Source: Solirubrobacteraceae bacterium (lineage in GTDB: Bacteria > Actinomycetota > Thermoleophilia > Solirubrobacterales > Solirubrobacteraceae). From it: a stretch of DNA of 64,000 nt. Location: NCBI GenBank assembly GCA_031177685.1, contig JAPSGI010000003.1, positions 124,001-188,000 on the forward strand, read 5' to 3'. Positions 42,341 through 51,578 of the stretch are shown piece by piece; positions within the stretch are counted from its first letter, which is position 1; every line of letters begins with the position of its first letter. Below the pieces are notes generated by a model. That model was not told the DNA's origin, searched no databases, and saw nothing but the letters and a program-made list of their open reading frames with translations. Made by a program: the position numbers and the translations under genes.

Positions 42341-43114
42341 CTACCCACCGGGGACCGCGAGCTCGGCGACGAGGGCGGAGTGATCGCTCAGGCCGTCGCG
42401 CCGCCAGGCGTGGACGTACTCGCAAAAGCGCGGCTCGACGCCCGGCGAGACGAGCACGTGGTCCAGGCGCCAGCCGCCGCCGTGCGGCCACGCCCAGGAC
42501 ACGTCGCGCGGCTCGTAGCCGTGCAGGGCGCGGAAGGCGTCGCGCCAGCCGTGCTCGGCCAGCCCCCGGACCAGCGCCAGCTCGGCGCGGTCCCAGCGCT
42601 CGCCCCGCTCGGGTCGCAGGCGCCCGCGGCTGTCGCGCGCGAACGTCATGACCTCGCCGGTCAAAGATTCGCGCCGCGGTGTGTTGAGGTCCCCGCACAG
42701 CACGCGCGGAACCGAACCGGGCCGCGCCAGCGCGGCGTGGACCGCCTCGTGCGTGCGGACCTTGGCGAGGTCCGGCGCCGGCGAGATCGGCGAGTGCAGG
42801 TTCCACACCTCCACGCCGCCGACCCGCGCCGCCAGCAGGCGCTCGGGCCACGGGACGGCGGCGCCCGCGAGCGGCTCGAGCCCGCCGCGCGCGGCGACCA
42901 GGACCCCCAGCCGGCGCCGACCCTGGGGCCGCGGCCCCCCGCCCGTCGTCGCCACCGCGTACCCGGCCGCCTCCAGGTCCGCCACCCAGCCGCCGGCCGT
43001 GGTCGGCGTCACCTCCTGCAGGGCGACCACGTCGGCGCCCGCGCCCAGCAGCGCCTCCGCCTGCTCGCCGCGGCGCTTCACGCGCCCGGCCACGTTCCAC
43101 GTCAACAGTCGCAT
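42341..43114 (-). CDS. Endonuclease/exonuclease/phosphatase family protein
   Basis: A 257-residue EEP-fold hydrolase with the metal site spread as usual: LLTWNVAG, VVALQEVTP, VWNLHSP, LCGDLNTPR and RLDHVLVSP, then LSDHSALVAEL. It could act on nucleic acid, phosphoinositides or other phosphodiesters. It starts with ATG 43114 and is divergent from fdhD by 19 bp. It lies 11 bp upstream of the enolase-like gene. Confidence 0.85.
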   Translation of the reverse strand: MRLLTWNVAGRVKRRGEQAEALLGAGADVVALQEVTPTTAGGWVADLEAAGYAVATTGGGPRPQGRRRLGVLVAARGGLEPLAGAAVPWPERLLAARVGGVEVWNLHSPISPAPDLAKVRTHEAVHAALARPGSVPRVLCGDLNTPRRESLTGEVMTFARDSRGRLRPERGERWDRAELALVRGLAEHGWRDAFRALHGYEPRDVSWAWPHGGGWRLDHVLVSPGVEPRFCEYVHAWRRDGLSDHSALVAELAVPGG

Positions 43115-43133
43115 GGCGCCTATCGTTCCCCAC

Positions 43134-43883
43134 GTGAGGGTGATGGGGATGCACGCGCGCGTGCAGCGCGACGGCGAGCTCGACGACGTCGCGGTCGAGG
43201 AGCCGCTGGAGATCCGCGTGGACAGCGAGCCGCTCGCCGTGACGATGCGCACGCCCGGGCACGACGAGGAGCTGGCGGCCGGGTTCCTGTACGGGGAGGG
43301 CCTGGTGGGCGCCGCGCCGGCCTTCCATCCGTGCCTGGACGCCAACGCCGTCGACGTCGCCGGCCCGCTGGCCCGCGATCCGGGCACGCGCCGCTTCTAC
43401 ACGACGTCGTCGTGCGGAGTGTGCGGCAAGGGGGCGCTGGAGGAGGTCGCCGTGCACGCGCCGGCGCTGCCGGACGGGCCGCGCGTGCCACGGGCGCTGC
43501 TGGCCGCGCTGCCCGACCGCCTGCACCAGCCGGGGTTCGTCCGCACCGGGGGGCTGCACGCGACCGGCCTGTTCGACGCGGGGGGCGAGCTCGTCCACGC
43601 GCGTGAGGACGTCGGTCGCCACAACGCGATGGACAAGGTCGTGGGTCGCGCGCTGCTCGACGGCGCGCCGCCGCTGCACGACCGCGTGCTGTGCGTGAGC
43701 GGCCGGCTCTCCTTCGAGCTGGTCCAGAAGGCGGCCGTGGCGGGGGCGCCGATCCTCGTCGGCGTGGGCGCGCCGACCTCGCTGGCCGTCTCGCTGGCCG
43801 CCGAGCGCGGGCTCACCCTCTGCGGGTTCGCCCGCGGCGGGCGGCTCAACGTCTACACGGTCCCCGAGCGGGTCGCCGCGTAG
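43134..43883 (+). CDS. fdhD: Formate dehydrogenase accessory sulfurtransferase FdhD
   Basis: A 249-residue FdhD. The sulfur-carrying cysteine pair is in SSCGVCGKGALEEV, and the downstream AREDVGRHNAMDKVVG and VSGRLSFELVQKAAVAG motifs are intact. It sulfurates the molybdenum cofactor before insertion into formate dehydrogenase. No formate dehydrogenase gene is in the window. GTG 43134 lies 7 nt after TATCGT; ATG 43143 is the alternative. Confidence 0.93.
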   Translation: MRVMGMHARVQRDGELDDVAVEEPLEIRVDSEPLAVTMRTPGHDEELAAGFLYGEGLVGAAPAFHPCLDANAVDVAGPLARDPGTRRFYTTSSCGVCGKGALEEVAVHAPALPDGPRVPRALLAALPDRLHQPGFVRTGGLHATGLFDAGGELVHAREDVGRHNAMDKVVGRALLDGAPPLHDRVLCVSGRLSFELVQKAAVAGAPILVGVGAPTSLAVSLAAERGLTLCGFARGGRLNVYTVPERVAA

Positions 43884-43887
43884 CCTC

Positions 43888-44469
43888 TCAGTGGCTGTCG
43901 ATGACCTGGTCGATCAGCCCGTAGTCGGCGGCCTCGTGGGCCTTGAAGAAGCGGTCGCGCTCCATGTCGGTGTGGACCTGCTCGACGGGCTGCCCGGTGT
44001 GCAGGGCGAAGATCTTGTCGATGCGCCCGCGCATGTCGATGATCTCGCGCGCATGGATGTCGATGTCGGTGGCCTGGCCCTCGAAGCCGGCCGACGGCTG
44101 GTGGATGAGCATCCGGGAATTGGGGAGGGCCAGGCGCTTGCCCTTGGCCCCGCCGGTCAGCAGCAGCGCGCCCATCGACATGGCGATCCCGAAGCAGATC
44201 GTCTGCACGTCGGGCTTGATGAACTGCATCGTGTCGTAGATCGCCAGTCCCGAGTACACGTCGCCGCCGGGCGAGTTGATGTAGACGGAGATGTCCTTGT
44301 CCGGGTCGTCGGACTCCAGGTGCAGGAGCTGGGCCACCACGAGGTTGCCGACCTGGTCGTCGATCGGCGAGCCGATGAAGACGATCCGCTCGGAGAGCAG
44401 GCGCGAGTAGATGTCGTACTCGCGCTCGCCGCGGGAGTCCTGCTGGACGACGGACGGGATGAGAGGCAC
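43888..44469 (-). CDS. clpP: ATP-dependent Clp protease proteolytic subunit
   Basis: A 193-residue ClpP with the catalytic serine in [11 protein letters not shown], histidine in [11 protein letters not shown] and the usual aspartate downstream ([12 protein letters not shown]). [18 protein letters not shown] is fully conserved. It forms the tetradecameric barrel that works with ClpX or ClpC. It stands alone, with no clpX or tig beside it. GTG 44469 lies 8 nt after TATATT on the minus strand, sharing that AT-rich core with the divergent ABC gene. Confidence 0.95.
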   Translation of the reverse strand: MPLIPSVVQQDSRGEREYDIYSRLLSERIVFIGSPIDDQVGNLVVAQLLHLESDDPDKDISVYINSPGGDVYSGLAIYDTMQFIKPDVQTICFGIAMSMGALLLTGGAKGKRLALPNSRMLIHQPSAGFEGQATDIDIHAREIIDMRGRIDKIFALHTGQPVEQVHTDMERDRFFKAHEAADYGLIDQVIDSH

Positions 44470-44477
44470 CGCCCGGC

Positions 44478-44485
44478 AATATAGA
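44478..44485. promoter_or_regulatory. Shared AT-rich -10 core for divergent clpP and ABC transporter genes
   Basis: The sequence AATATAGA (44478-44485) gives TATATT on the minus strand, 8 nt before clpP GTG 44469. On the plus strand it gives AATATA or TATAGA, 5-7 nt before ATG 44491. Only 21 bp separate the two coding regions, so the promoters must overlap and should compete. Confidence 0.45.
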
Positions 44486-44490
44486 GCGCG

Positions 44491-45219
44491 ATGGATGCTG
44501 CCCCCGCCCTCGAGCTCCGCGCCCTGACCAAGCGCTACGACGACGGGCTGCTGGCGCTGGACCGGTTCGACCTCGTGCTGCCCGACGGCGAGTTCTTCGG
44601 GCTGCTGGGACCCAACGGGGCGGGGAAGACCACGCTGATCAGCGCCGTGTGCAACCTGATCCGCATCACTGCGGGCGACGTGCGGGTCTTCGGCCGCGAC
44701 CACCGGACGCTGGAGGCCCGGCGCCTGATCGGCCTGGCCGAGCAGGATGTCAACCTCGACCGCTTCCTCGACGTGGAGGAGACGCTGCTCTACCACGGCG
44801 GCTACTACGGCATGTCCCGGGCGCACGCCCGCCGGCGCGCCGGCGAGATGATGGACGTCTTCGACCTGCGGGCCAAGGCGGGGGTGCGGGCGCCCAAGCT
44901 CAGCGGCGGGATGCGCCGCCGGCTCCTGCTGGCGCGGGCGCTGATGCACGAGCCGCGGCTGGTGATCCTCGACGAGCCGACCGCCGGCGTGGACTTCGAG
45001 CTGCGCCTGGAGCTGTGGCGCTACATCCGCCGGCTGCACGGCGCCGGGACGACGATCCTGCTGACCACGCACTACCTCGAGGAGGCCGAGGAGCTGTGCG
45101 AGGACATCGCGCTGATCCGCGGCGGGCGGCTGATCGCGCGCGACACCGCCGCAGGGCTGCGCGCCACCTACGGCGCGGACTCGCTGGCCGACGTCTATGT
45201 GAAGGCGATGGCCTCGTGA
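44491..45219 (+). CDS. ABC-2 type transporter ATP-binding protein
   Basis: A 242-residue ATPase with Walker [13 protein letters not shown], signature [15 protein letters not shown], Walker [13 protein letters not shown] and the switch histidine in [13 protein letters not shown]. It resembles NodI/DrrA exporters for drugs or glycolipids. The stop overlaps the GTG of the permease gene, so the two form one exporter. Confidence 0.92.
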   Translation: MDAAPALELRALTKRYDDGLLALDRFDLVLPDGEFFGLLGPNGAGKTTLISAVCNLIRITAGDVRVFGRDHRTLEARRLIGLAEQDVNLDRFLDVEETLLYHGGYYGMSRAHARRRAGEMMDVFDLRAKAGVRAPKLSGGMRRRLLLARALMHEPRLVILDEPTAGVDFELRLELWRYIRRLHGAGTTILLTTHYLEEAEELCEDIALIRGGRLIARDTAAGLRATYGADSLADVYVKAMAS

Positions 45220-45974
45220 GCCGGGGCCTGATGTGGCTGTCGGCGCGCGAGGTCCTGCGCGTCACGAAGCTGTGGACGCAGACGATCGCCGCGCCGGTGA
45301 TCTCATCGTTTCTGTTCATCGTGGTGTTCGGGCTGGCCGTCGGGGACCGCATCGACGCGATCGAAGGCGTCGACTACGAGACTTTCATCGTTCCCGGGCT
45401 GATCACGATGGCGATGGTCCAGGCCGCCTACTCCAACAACTCCTCCTCGGTGTTCCAGGCGCGCTTCGACCGCTACCTGCACGACGTGCTGGCGGCGCCC
45501 ATGCGGACTTGGGAGGTCAACCTGGGACTGTCGGTCGGCGGGGCCGTGCGCGCGCTGCTGATCGCGCTGGCGCTGGCGCTGCTCGCGCTGCCCGTGGCAG
45601 ACGTGCCGGTGGAGAACCCGCTGGTCCTCCTGGCGGCCGTCGGCCTGGCCCTCGTCCTGTTCTGCTCGCTGGGCGTGATCGTGGGCATCTACGCCGAGAC
45701 GTTCGACCACCACACGTTCGTCAACAACATCGTGATCCTGCCGCTGACCTTCCTGGGCGGCGTCTTCTACTCGGTGGACCGCCTGCCCTCGCCGTGGCAG
45801 GAGATCTCGCACGCGAACCCGATCTTCTACCTCGTCAACGCGGTCCGCTACGGGTTCCTGGGGTCCGCGGACGTGAGCGTCGCGCTCTCGCTGGGCGTGA
45901 CCGCGGCGCTGGCGGCGGCGGCCGTGGCGTGGAGCTCCTGGCTGTTCGCGACCGGCAAGCGGCTCAAGGCCTAG
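45216..45974 (+). CDS. ABC-2 type transporter permease
   Basis: A 252-residue protein with about six hydrophobic helices. It has the ABC-2 family hallmarks [21 protein letters not shown] and [17 protein letters not shown] with [18 protein letters not shown]. It pairs with the ATPase encoded upstream to form an exporter of unknown substrate. GTG 45216 overlaps the preceding stop by 4 bp. Confidence 0.9.
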   Translation: MSRGLMWLSAREVLRVTKLWTQTIAAPVISSFLFIVVFGLAVGDRIDAIEGVDYETFIVPGLITMAMVQAAYSNNSSSVFQARFDRYLHDVLAAPMRTWEVNLGLSVGGAVRALLIALALALLALPVADVPVENPLVLLAAVGLALVLFCSLGVIVGIYAETFDHHTFVNNIVILPLTFLGGVFYSVDRLPSPWQEISHANPIFYLVNAVRYGFLGSADVSVALSLGVTAALAAAAVAWSSWLFATGKRLKA

Positions 45975-45990
45975 TTACCCTCGGCCTGCC

Positions 45991-46551
45991 GTGTTCCCGC
46001 TGAACGTCCCCAACCTCCTCACGGTCCTGCGCATGCTGCTGGTCCCGGTGCTCGTCGTCGCGCTGCTCGACGAGACGCCCAACGGCGATCTGCTGGCGGC
46101 CGTCGTGTTCGCGGTGGCGTCCCTGACGGACGCCATCGACGGCTACCTCGCGCGCTCGCGCCAGTGGGTGACGACCTTCGGCAAGCTGATGGACCCGGTC
46201 GCCGACAAGCTGCTGATCATCGGGGCGCTGCTGGCCCTCGTGTCGCTCAACCGGCTGGCCGCCTGGGTGGCGATGGTGATCATCGCGCGCGAGTTCGCGG
46301 TCACGGCGCTGCGCGCGGCCGCCGGCGCGCAGGGGCTGGTGATCCCCGCGGGCGCCTTCGGCAAGGTCAAGACGATCATGCAGGTGGGGATGGTCTTCGC
46401 GCTGATCGTGACGGGCGGCGGCGGCGCCTGGCTCGACGCCCTCGTCTACGCCACGGTCGCCGTCACCGTCGCCTCGGGCGTCGACTACGCCTTCGGCATC
46501 CGCCGCCAGCTCAACGCGGCGCGCCGGCGGACCGCGGCGCCGGCGCCCTAG
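45991..46551 (+). CDS. pgsA: CDP-diacylglycerol--glycerol-3-phosphate 3-phosphatidyltransferase
   Basis: A 186-residue CDP-alcohol phosphatidyltransferase. The full catalytic motif DG-x2-AR-x8-G-x3-D-x3-D is visible from DAIDGYLARSRQ to GKLMDPVADK. It makes phosphatidylglycerol phosphate in the membrane, the precursor of the lipid that the MprF domain at the left of the window would lysinylate. GTG 45991 lies 9 nt after TACCCT. The stop overlaps folE2 by 4 bp (convergent). Confidence 0.9.
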   Translation: MFPLNVPNLLTVLRMLLVPVLVVALLDETPNGDLLAAVVFAVASLTDAIDGYLARSRQWVTTFGKLMDPVADKLLIIGALLALVSLNRLAAWVAMVIIAREFAVTALRAAAGAQGLVIPAGAFGKVKTIMQVGMVFALIVTGGGGAWLDALVYATVAVTVASGVDYAFGIRRQLNAARRRTAAPAP

Positions 46552-47549
46552 ATCGACTCGTCGAGCCAGCCGCGCAGCGTGGTGTGCCGCGTGGCCCGCT
46601 CTCCGCTGGTCAGCTCGCGGCGGACCTCGCCGAGCGTGCCGTAGCGCTCGGCGACGACGTTGTGCTGGTGGATCGTCTCGAGGTTCTCCTGGCGGGCGGA
46701 GACGAAGGCCACGTCGGCGAGGTCGGGGTAGCGGGCGACGACGCCGCCGATCATCTCGCGCACGCAGTCCTCCACGAAGCGCGGCCGGCGGTGCGCCTTC
46801 TCCACCACGGCGGCCTCGTCGGAGCGCTTCATCAGCTCGTAGATCTCCGAGCTCATCGAGCCCTCCACGATCGCCAGCAGGTCGAGCGCGTCGATCTCGT
46901 CGTCGCACGCCTCGGTGCAGCCGATCCGCAGGGTCCCGAGCCCGCGCTGGTTGTGGGTCGCCACGGGGACCGCCTCGACGATGCGCTCGATCTCCTCGTC
47001 CGAGAACCCCTCCTCGACGAGGCGCTCGCGGGCGCCGGCCTCGACCAGACCTTGGGCGCAGGGGCACGCGGTCATGCCCTGCGCCTGGACGCCGATGACC
47101 CGGCGGGTCCCGCGGGCCGAGGCGACGGCGGAGCCCAGCAGCGTGAAGATCTCCTGCGTCTGGATCCCCGAGACGGGCGCCGGCTTGTACTCGGGGTAGC
47201 GCGCGGCGATCGTCACCTCGGCGCGGCGTGCCCCCTGGCGCTCGCGCACCAGCTCGGCCACGTGCTGGGCCAGCGTCTCGGCCTTGAAGGTGGCCTCGCC
47301 GAGGATCACCTCGCCGATCGCGTCGTTGACGACCTCCTCGAAGCGCGACATGTGGGCGCCCTTCTGCTCGGGCCCGAGGTCGACGAAGCACTCCAGCTCC
47401 GCGTAGAAGAGCAACTCGGTCCCGTTCTGGCGGATCCGGATGACCTTCTCGACTCCGGTGACGCCCACGCTGGACAGCGAGACCTGCACCGCGGGGCGCT
47501 GGGACTGGACGTCGGGAGACGCGACGGAGATCGCTTGGGCTTCGCTCAT
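46548..47549 (-). CDS. folE2: GTP cyclohydrolase I type FolE2/MptA
   Basis: A 333-residue type IB GTP cyclohydrolase. The catalytic metal cysteine lies in [14 protein letters not shown], with [13 protein letters not shown] and [17 protein letters not shown] as family signatures. It converts GTP to 7,8-dihydroneopterin triphosphate for folate, the zinc-independent alternative to FolE. The start is ATG 47549, facing the long leader of rpoD. Confidence 0.9.
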   Translation of the reverse strand: MSEAQAISVASPDVQSQRPAVQVSLSSVGVTGVEKVIRIRQNGTELLFYAELECFVDLGPEQKGAHMSRFEEVVNDAIGEVILGEATFKAETLAQHVAELVRERQGARRAEVTIAARYPEYKPAPVSGIQTQEIFTLLGSAVASARGTRRVIGVQAQGMTACPCAQGLVEAGARERLVEEGFSDEEIERIVEAVPVATHNQRGLGTLRIGCTEACDDEIDALDLLAIVEGSMSSEIYELMKRSDEAAVVEKAHRRPRFVEDCVREMIGGVVARYPDLADVAFVSARQENLETIHQHNVVAERYGTLGEVRRELTSGERATRHTTLRGWLDESI

Positions 47550-47751
47550 CCGCGACCCAGGTTACCGGCCGCCTCCCGGCGGGTCCCGGGATGCGGATTT
47601 CTGTGCTATCACTCCGCCGGTCGGCTGGAAGCCTGCGAGCTCAGCCCCCTCGCGACAGAGTCGCGGCGTCGTACAACACAGCAGCAGCAGCAACGACGGA
47701 GGAGGGGTGCCGCGCGCGCGGCGCTCGGTTCGACACAGGAGAACGGGGCTC

Positions 47752-48882
47752 GTGAGTACGAAGCCGGAGGGATTGCTCGCCGACGAGGCGCCGATCGCGG
47801 AGGTCGAGGAATTCCGTGGTCTCATCCAGGAGGGTCAGGAGCGCGGGTTCCTGACGTTCGGCCAGATCGAGGCGTGCCTCGAGGAGGTCGAGGTCACGAA
47901 GGAGCAGCTCGGCGAGCTGCACTCCTATCTCGTGGACCAGGGAATCGACGTCATGGGCCCGGACGGCAAGCCCGTGGCGCTCGACGCCAAGGACGACGCG
48001 CCGGCGCAGCCCGCGGTCGCCGCGCCCAAGAAGCCGGAGATCGACCTCACGGTCGAGCCGTCGCTGGATTCGCTGCGGCTCTACCTGCGCTCGATCGGGC
48101 GGGTGGAGCTGCTCACCGCCGAGCAGGAGGTGGCGCTCGCCAAGCGCATAGAGCGCGGCGACATGCTGGCCAAGCAGCAGATGGTCGAGGCCAACCTGCG
48201 GCTGGTCGTGTCGATCGCCAAGTCCTACCTGGGGCGTGGCCTCACCTTCCTCGACCTGATCCAGGAAGGCTCGCTGGGCCTGATCCGCGCGGTGGAGAAG
48301 TTCGACTACCGCCGGGGCTACAAGTTCTCTACGTACGCGACGTGGTGGATCCGCCAGGCGGTGACGCGGGCCATCGCCGACAAGGGGCGGACCATCCGGA
48401 TCCCCGTCCACATGGTCGAGAAGCTCAACAAGGTCGTCCATGTCGAGCGCCAGCTCGTGCAGGCGCTGGGGCGCGAGCCGACGCCGGAGGAGATCGCCAT
48501 CGAGCTGGAGTGCAGCGCGCGCGAGGTGCGCGACATCCTGCGCATCGCCCAGCAGCCGGTGTCGCTGGAGAAGCCGATCGGCGAGGAGGAGGAGTCCGAG
48601 CTGGGGGACTTCGTGGAGGACCAGACCGCGGAGTCGCCGTTCGAGCTGGCCTCCGAGAACCTGCGCCGCGAGAACGTCCGCCGCGCCCTCGCGGCCCTGC
48701 CGGCGCGCGAGCGCGAGGTGATCGAGATGCGCTTCGGGCTGTCCGGCGGGCGGCCGCGGACGCTGGAGGAAGTCGGCCGCGCGTTCAACGTCACGCGCGA
48801 GCGCATCCGCCAGATCGAGAACCACACCCTGAAGAAGCTGGAGGCGCTGCCGGAGGCCCAGCGGCTGCGCGACGCGTCGTGA
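47752..48882 (+). CDS. rpoD: Primary RNA polymerase sigma factor
   Basis: A 376-residue group 1 sigma-70. Short region 1.1 ([20 protein letters not shown]), region 1.2 ([20 protein letters not shown]), region 2 with [19 protein letters not shown], region 3, and region 4 with [20 protein letters not shown]. It lacks a non-conserved insertion and is short, as in Thermoleophilia. GTG 47752 has AGGAG 10 nt upstream. A 200-bp leader contains a possible -10 (TATCAC near 47606) but nothing I can classify as a riboswitch. The next gene overlaps its stop by 4 bp. Confidence 0.95.
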   Translation: MSTKPEGLLADEAPIAEVEEFRGLIQEGQERGFLTFGQIEACLEEVEVTKEQLGELHSYLVDQGIDVMGPDGKPVALDAKDDAPAQPAVAAPKKPEIDLTVEPSLDSLRLYLRSIGRVELLTAEQEVALAKRIERGDMLAKQQMVEANLRLVVSIAKSYLGRGLTFLDLIQEGSLGLIRAVEKFDYRRGYKFSTYATWWIRQAVTRAIADKGRTIRIPVHMVEKLNKVVHVERQLVQALGREPTPEEIAIELECSAREVRDILRIAQQPVSLEKPIGEEEESELGDFVEDQTAESPFELASENLRRENVRRALAALPAREREVIEMRFGLSGGRPRTLEEVGRAFNVTRERIRQIENHTLKKLEALPEAQRLRDAS

Positions 48883-49274
48883 GCGCCTACACGATCGTCC
48901 AGGCCGCGCAGGTCCCCGACGTGCTCGGCGACTACCCCGGCGAGATGCGCTTCTTCGGCGAGCCGCTGGAGTGCGAGCAGGTGGCCTTCACGTACCGCCG
49001 GATGCCCGCGCAGACCGGCAGCAAGGGCGGCTACGGCCACCGCCACCGCACGCAGGAGGAGGTCTACTTCGTGATCGAGGGAACTCTCCAGTTCAAGCTG
49101 GAGGACGAGATCGTCGACGTCGGCCCCCAGACGGCCGTCCGCGTCGCCCCCTCCACCGTCCGCGGGGTCTGGAACGAGGGCCCGGACGACGCCCACCTCG
49201 TGATCTGCTCCGTGAAGGCCGAGGACCTCGCCACCGAGGGCGAGAAGGTCGACGGCTTCTGGCCGGCGGACTGA
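48879..49274 (+). CDS. Cupin domain protein
   Basis: A 131-residue single cupin: motif 1 [19 protein letters not shown] and motif 2 spread over [20 protein letters not shown]. The histidines and the glutamate form a plausible metal site. The substrate is unknown. GTG 48879 overlaps the rpoD stop, so it is cotranscribed with the sigma factor gene, an unusual partner. Confidence 0.82.
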   Translation: MSAYTIVQAAQVPDVLGDYPGEMRFFGEPLECEQVAFTYRRMPAQTGSKGGYGHRHRTQEEVYFVIEGTLQFKLEDEIVDVGPQTAVRVAPSTVRGVWNEGPDDAHLVICSVKAEDLATEGEKVDGFWPAD

Positions 49275-49321
49275 GGCCGCAACCGACGCAGCCCGGTTCT
49301 AGAATGGACGGCGTCATCCCC

Positions 49322-49403
49322 GGGGGGATGTCCGAGTGGTTAAAGGAGACGCGCTGTAAACGCGTTGGCACTGCCTACGCAGGTTCGAATCCTGCTCCCC
49401 CCA
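49322..49403 (+). tRNA. tRNA-Tyr (GTA)
   Basis: An 82-nt class II cloverleaf. The acceptor GGGGGGA pairs with TCCCCCC; the anticodon stem ACGCG/CGCGT encloses CTGTAAA, so the anticodon is GTA (49356-49358). A short variable arm (GGC-ACT-GCC) is present and the T arm is GCAGG-TTCGAAT-CCTGC. CCA is not encoded. A TAGAAT box lies at 49300-49305. Confidence 0.95.
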
Positions 49404-49809
49404 TCCCATCCCGCGCCTTGGCCTCCGGGAAGCGCGGCAGGCCGTCGTCCGGGATCGGCTCCCAGGCGGCGGCGTAGTTCGTGAAGGCGCGCCACATCGG
49501 GCGCACGCCCGGGTCGCCGTCGAAGGCCGACAGGCGGATGCTCATCTGCGACCCGTCCTCGTTGCGGCTGAACAGGTGCGCTCCGCAGAAACGGCAGAAG
49601 CACTTCTCGAAGCCGCCGTCGGGGTGGCGCCAGCCGGCGACCAGGTCCGCGCCGGCCAGCAGCCGGAACGTCGCGCCGTCGATCCGGGCCTGGGCCGACG
49701 AGGCCGTGCCGGTGCGCCGCTGGCAGCGCGTGCAGTGACAGTAGCCCGCCTCGGTGGGCGGCTCGGTCAGCTCGAATCTGACCCCGCCGCAGAGGCAACG
49801 ACCGGTCAC
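49375..49809 (-). CDS. GFA/CENP-V family zinc-binding protein
   Basis: A 144-residue protein of the glutathione-dependent formaldehyde-activating fold. Zinc ligands are CLCGGV, GYCHCTRCQRRTG and CFCRFCGAHLFSR. Most members have no proven activity. It has no stop of its own: the last residues (GGAGFEPA) are translated from the antisense strand of tRNA-Tyr, with the stop inside the tRNA gene. The genuine protein probably ends near residue 135. Confidence 0.85.
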   Translation of the reverse strand: MTGRCLCGGVRFELTEPPTEAGYCHCTRCQRRTGTASSAQARIDGATFRLLAGADLVAGWRHPDGGFEKCFCRFCGAHLFSRNEDGSQMSIRLSAFDGDPGVRPMWRAFTNYAAAWEPIPDDGLPRFPEAKARDGMGGAGFEPA

Positions 49810-49828
49810 GCGATACCCTCCTCCCCGC

Positions 49829-49901
<73 letters not shown>

Positions 49902-49905
49902 TCGA

Positions 49906-50615
49906 GCGATACCCGGCTCGGGCACGAGGCCGCGCACGCACCACGCACGTGCATCGACGCGGAACCGGCCTCGGGGCGCTCCCAGCAGCTCGTGTGCCCG
50001 CGAACGCAGCGTCGCGCGTCGCACGGGATCGAGGCGCAGGTAGACCGCACCCGACCGTCCGACTCCCTGCTCGAACGAGAACCAGAGGTCGTCGAAGTCC
50101 TCGTAGCCGGCCGAGGTCGCCAGCGCTCCGACCGAGACCTCCTCGAGACCGGCCCCTTCCCAGAGGTCGCGTAGCCACGTCGGGTCCCGCAGGCCCACCT
50201 GCTGTGCTCGTCCACGGTCCCCGCCTCGTCCGGGACGATCTCCGCCCGTACCACCCGCCGCATCTCACGCGCGCCCGCCGCGGGATCGTCGACGAGGTTG
50301 ATCGCCAGCTGGGCGAGTGCGGCGTCGAACGCGCCGTCGTCGAACGGCAGGTTCTCCGCCGTCGCGACGATCACCTCGGCCTCCGGGACGCGGGCGCGAC
50401 ACGTCTCGACGGCGCTCTCGCCGGGGTCGACGGCGGCGACGCTCGTCTCACCGAGCACCCGGGCCAAGCCGATCGTCAGGGCGCCCAGACCACAGCCTAC
50501 GTCCAGCACGCGCTGCCCTGCAGCGATGCCCGTCGCGGAGATCAACTCCGCCGCGAGCCGCGCCCCCGTAGCGGCCGACGTGACGGTCGTATGGCTGCGG
50601 CCCGGCCCGGGGCAT
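49906..50615 (-). pseudogene. Frameshifted class I SAM-dependent methyltransferase
   Basis: ATG 50615 begins MPRAGPQPYDRHVGRYG, the usual start of this family. The reading frame breaks in a run of five C/G at 50563-50567; the next frame continues ARLAAELISATG and then GQRVLDVGCGLGALT (SAM site) to REMRRVVR. A second break near 50200-50240 has lost about 30-40 expected residues. The C-terminal part resumes in a third frame (GLRDPTWLRDLWEGAGLEE to the end) and reads on into antisense tRNA-Thr without its own stop. It looks like a decayed gene, although sequencing error in the C/G run cannot be excluded for the first break. Confidence 0.75.
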
Positions 50616-50624
50616 CGAGCCGCG

Positions 50625-51569
50625 TCAGCGGTTTCGTGGCTTCGCGCGGCGACCTTCGCGCGCCGGCTCCGGCGCGCCGCTGCCGTGCGTGTCGGCTGCC
50701 GCTGGCAGCAGCTCCACGAGCGTCCGCAGCAGCGGGGAGGCGTTGCGGGGTCGCCAGGCGGCGGATGTGCGCACCTCTATGCGCGCGTCGGCGAGCGGCC
50801 TCCACACGATGCCCTCCGCGTTCTGGAGCCACGGCGGGGCGCTGAACGTGAGCGCAAGACCGGCGGCGACCATGCCCTGGGTCGTGCTGACGTGCTCCGA
50901 GGCCTCGAACTCGGTCGTCACCTGCGCCTCGTCGAGCACCTGTACCAGCGAATCGTGCAGCGACGGCGCCCACACCCGCGGGAAGCAGATGAACCGCTCC
51001 CCTTCGAGCTCCTTCAGGGTGACCTCGTCCCGCGCGGCGAGCGGATGGCCAGACGGCACGCTCACGCCCAAGTGCTCGATCCGCAGACAGCGGCGCGACA
51101 GCTGCGGGTCCTCCACGGGCTCGCGCAGCAGCCCGAGGTCGAGCGAGCCCTCGCGCAGCTCGGTCACCTGCACCGGCGTCGTCAGCTCGCGGACGACCAC
51201 GCGGACATCGGGCTCGCGCTGCTTGAGCGCAGCGACCACCGCCGGAAGCAGGTCGGCCGGTACCCCCGGTGCGACCCCGACCCGAAGCGTGCCGCTGGCG
51301 CCCAGGCGCAGCTGCTCCATGCTCTCGCGCAGGCGGTCGGAGCGCTCGAGCAGCTCGCGGGCCTCCGCGAGGAGCGTCTCGCCCGCGCCCGTCAGCGACA
51401 CGCCACGCGGTCCGCGTACGAAGAGCGGCATGCCGACCTGCTCTTCCAGCACACGGATCTGCTGGCTGAGCGCCGGCTGACTGATGTAGAGGCGTTCGGC
51501 CGCACGGCCGAAGTGCAGCTCCTCCGCCGCGACCGCGAAATAGCGAAGGAGCCGCAGCTCGAGGTTCAT
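50625..51569 (-). CDS. LysR family transcriptional regulator
   Basis: A 314-residue regulator with an N-terminal helix-turn-helix (FGRAAERLYISQPALSQQIR) and a substrate-binding effector domain (GTLRVGVAPGVPADLLP). It follows the cupin gene by 9 bp in the same direction and likely forms an operon with it. It may control the sugar genes to the right, but the palindrome shared by those genes is not a typical LysR T-N11-A site. Confidence 0.9.
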   Translation of the reverse strand: MNLELRLLRYFAVAAEELHFGRAAERLYISQPALSQQIRVLEEQVGMPLFVRGPRGVSLTGAGETLLAEARELLERSDRLRESMEQLRLGASGTLRVGVAPGVPADLLPAVVAALKQREPDVRVVVRELTTPVQVTELREGSLDLGLLREPVEDPQLSRRCLRIEHLGVSVPSGHPLAARDEVTLKELEGERFICFPRVWAPSLHDSLVQVLDEAQVTTEFEASEHVSTTQGMVAAGLALTFSAPPWLQNAEGIVWRPLADARIEVRTSAAWRPRNASPLLRTLVELLPAAADTHGSGAPEPAREGRRAKPRNR

Positions 51570-51578
51570 GCCTTCACC

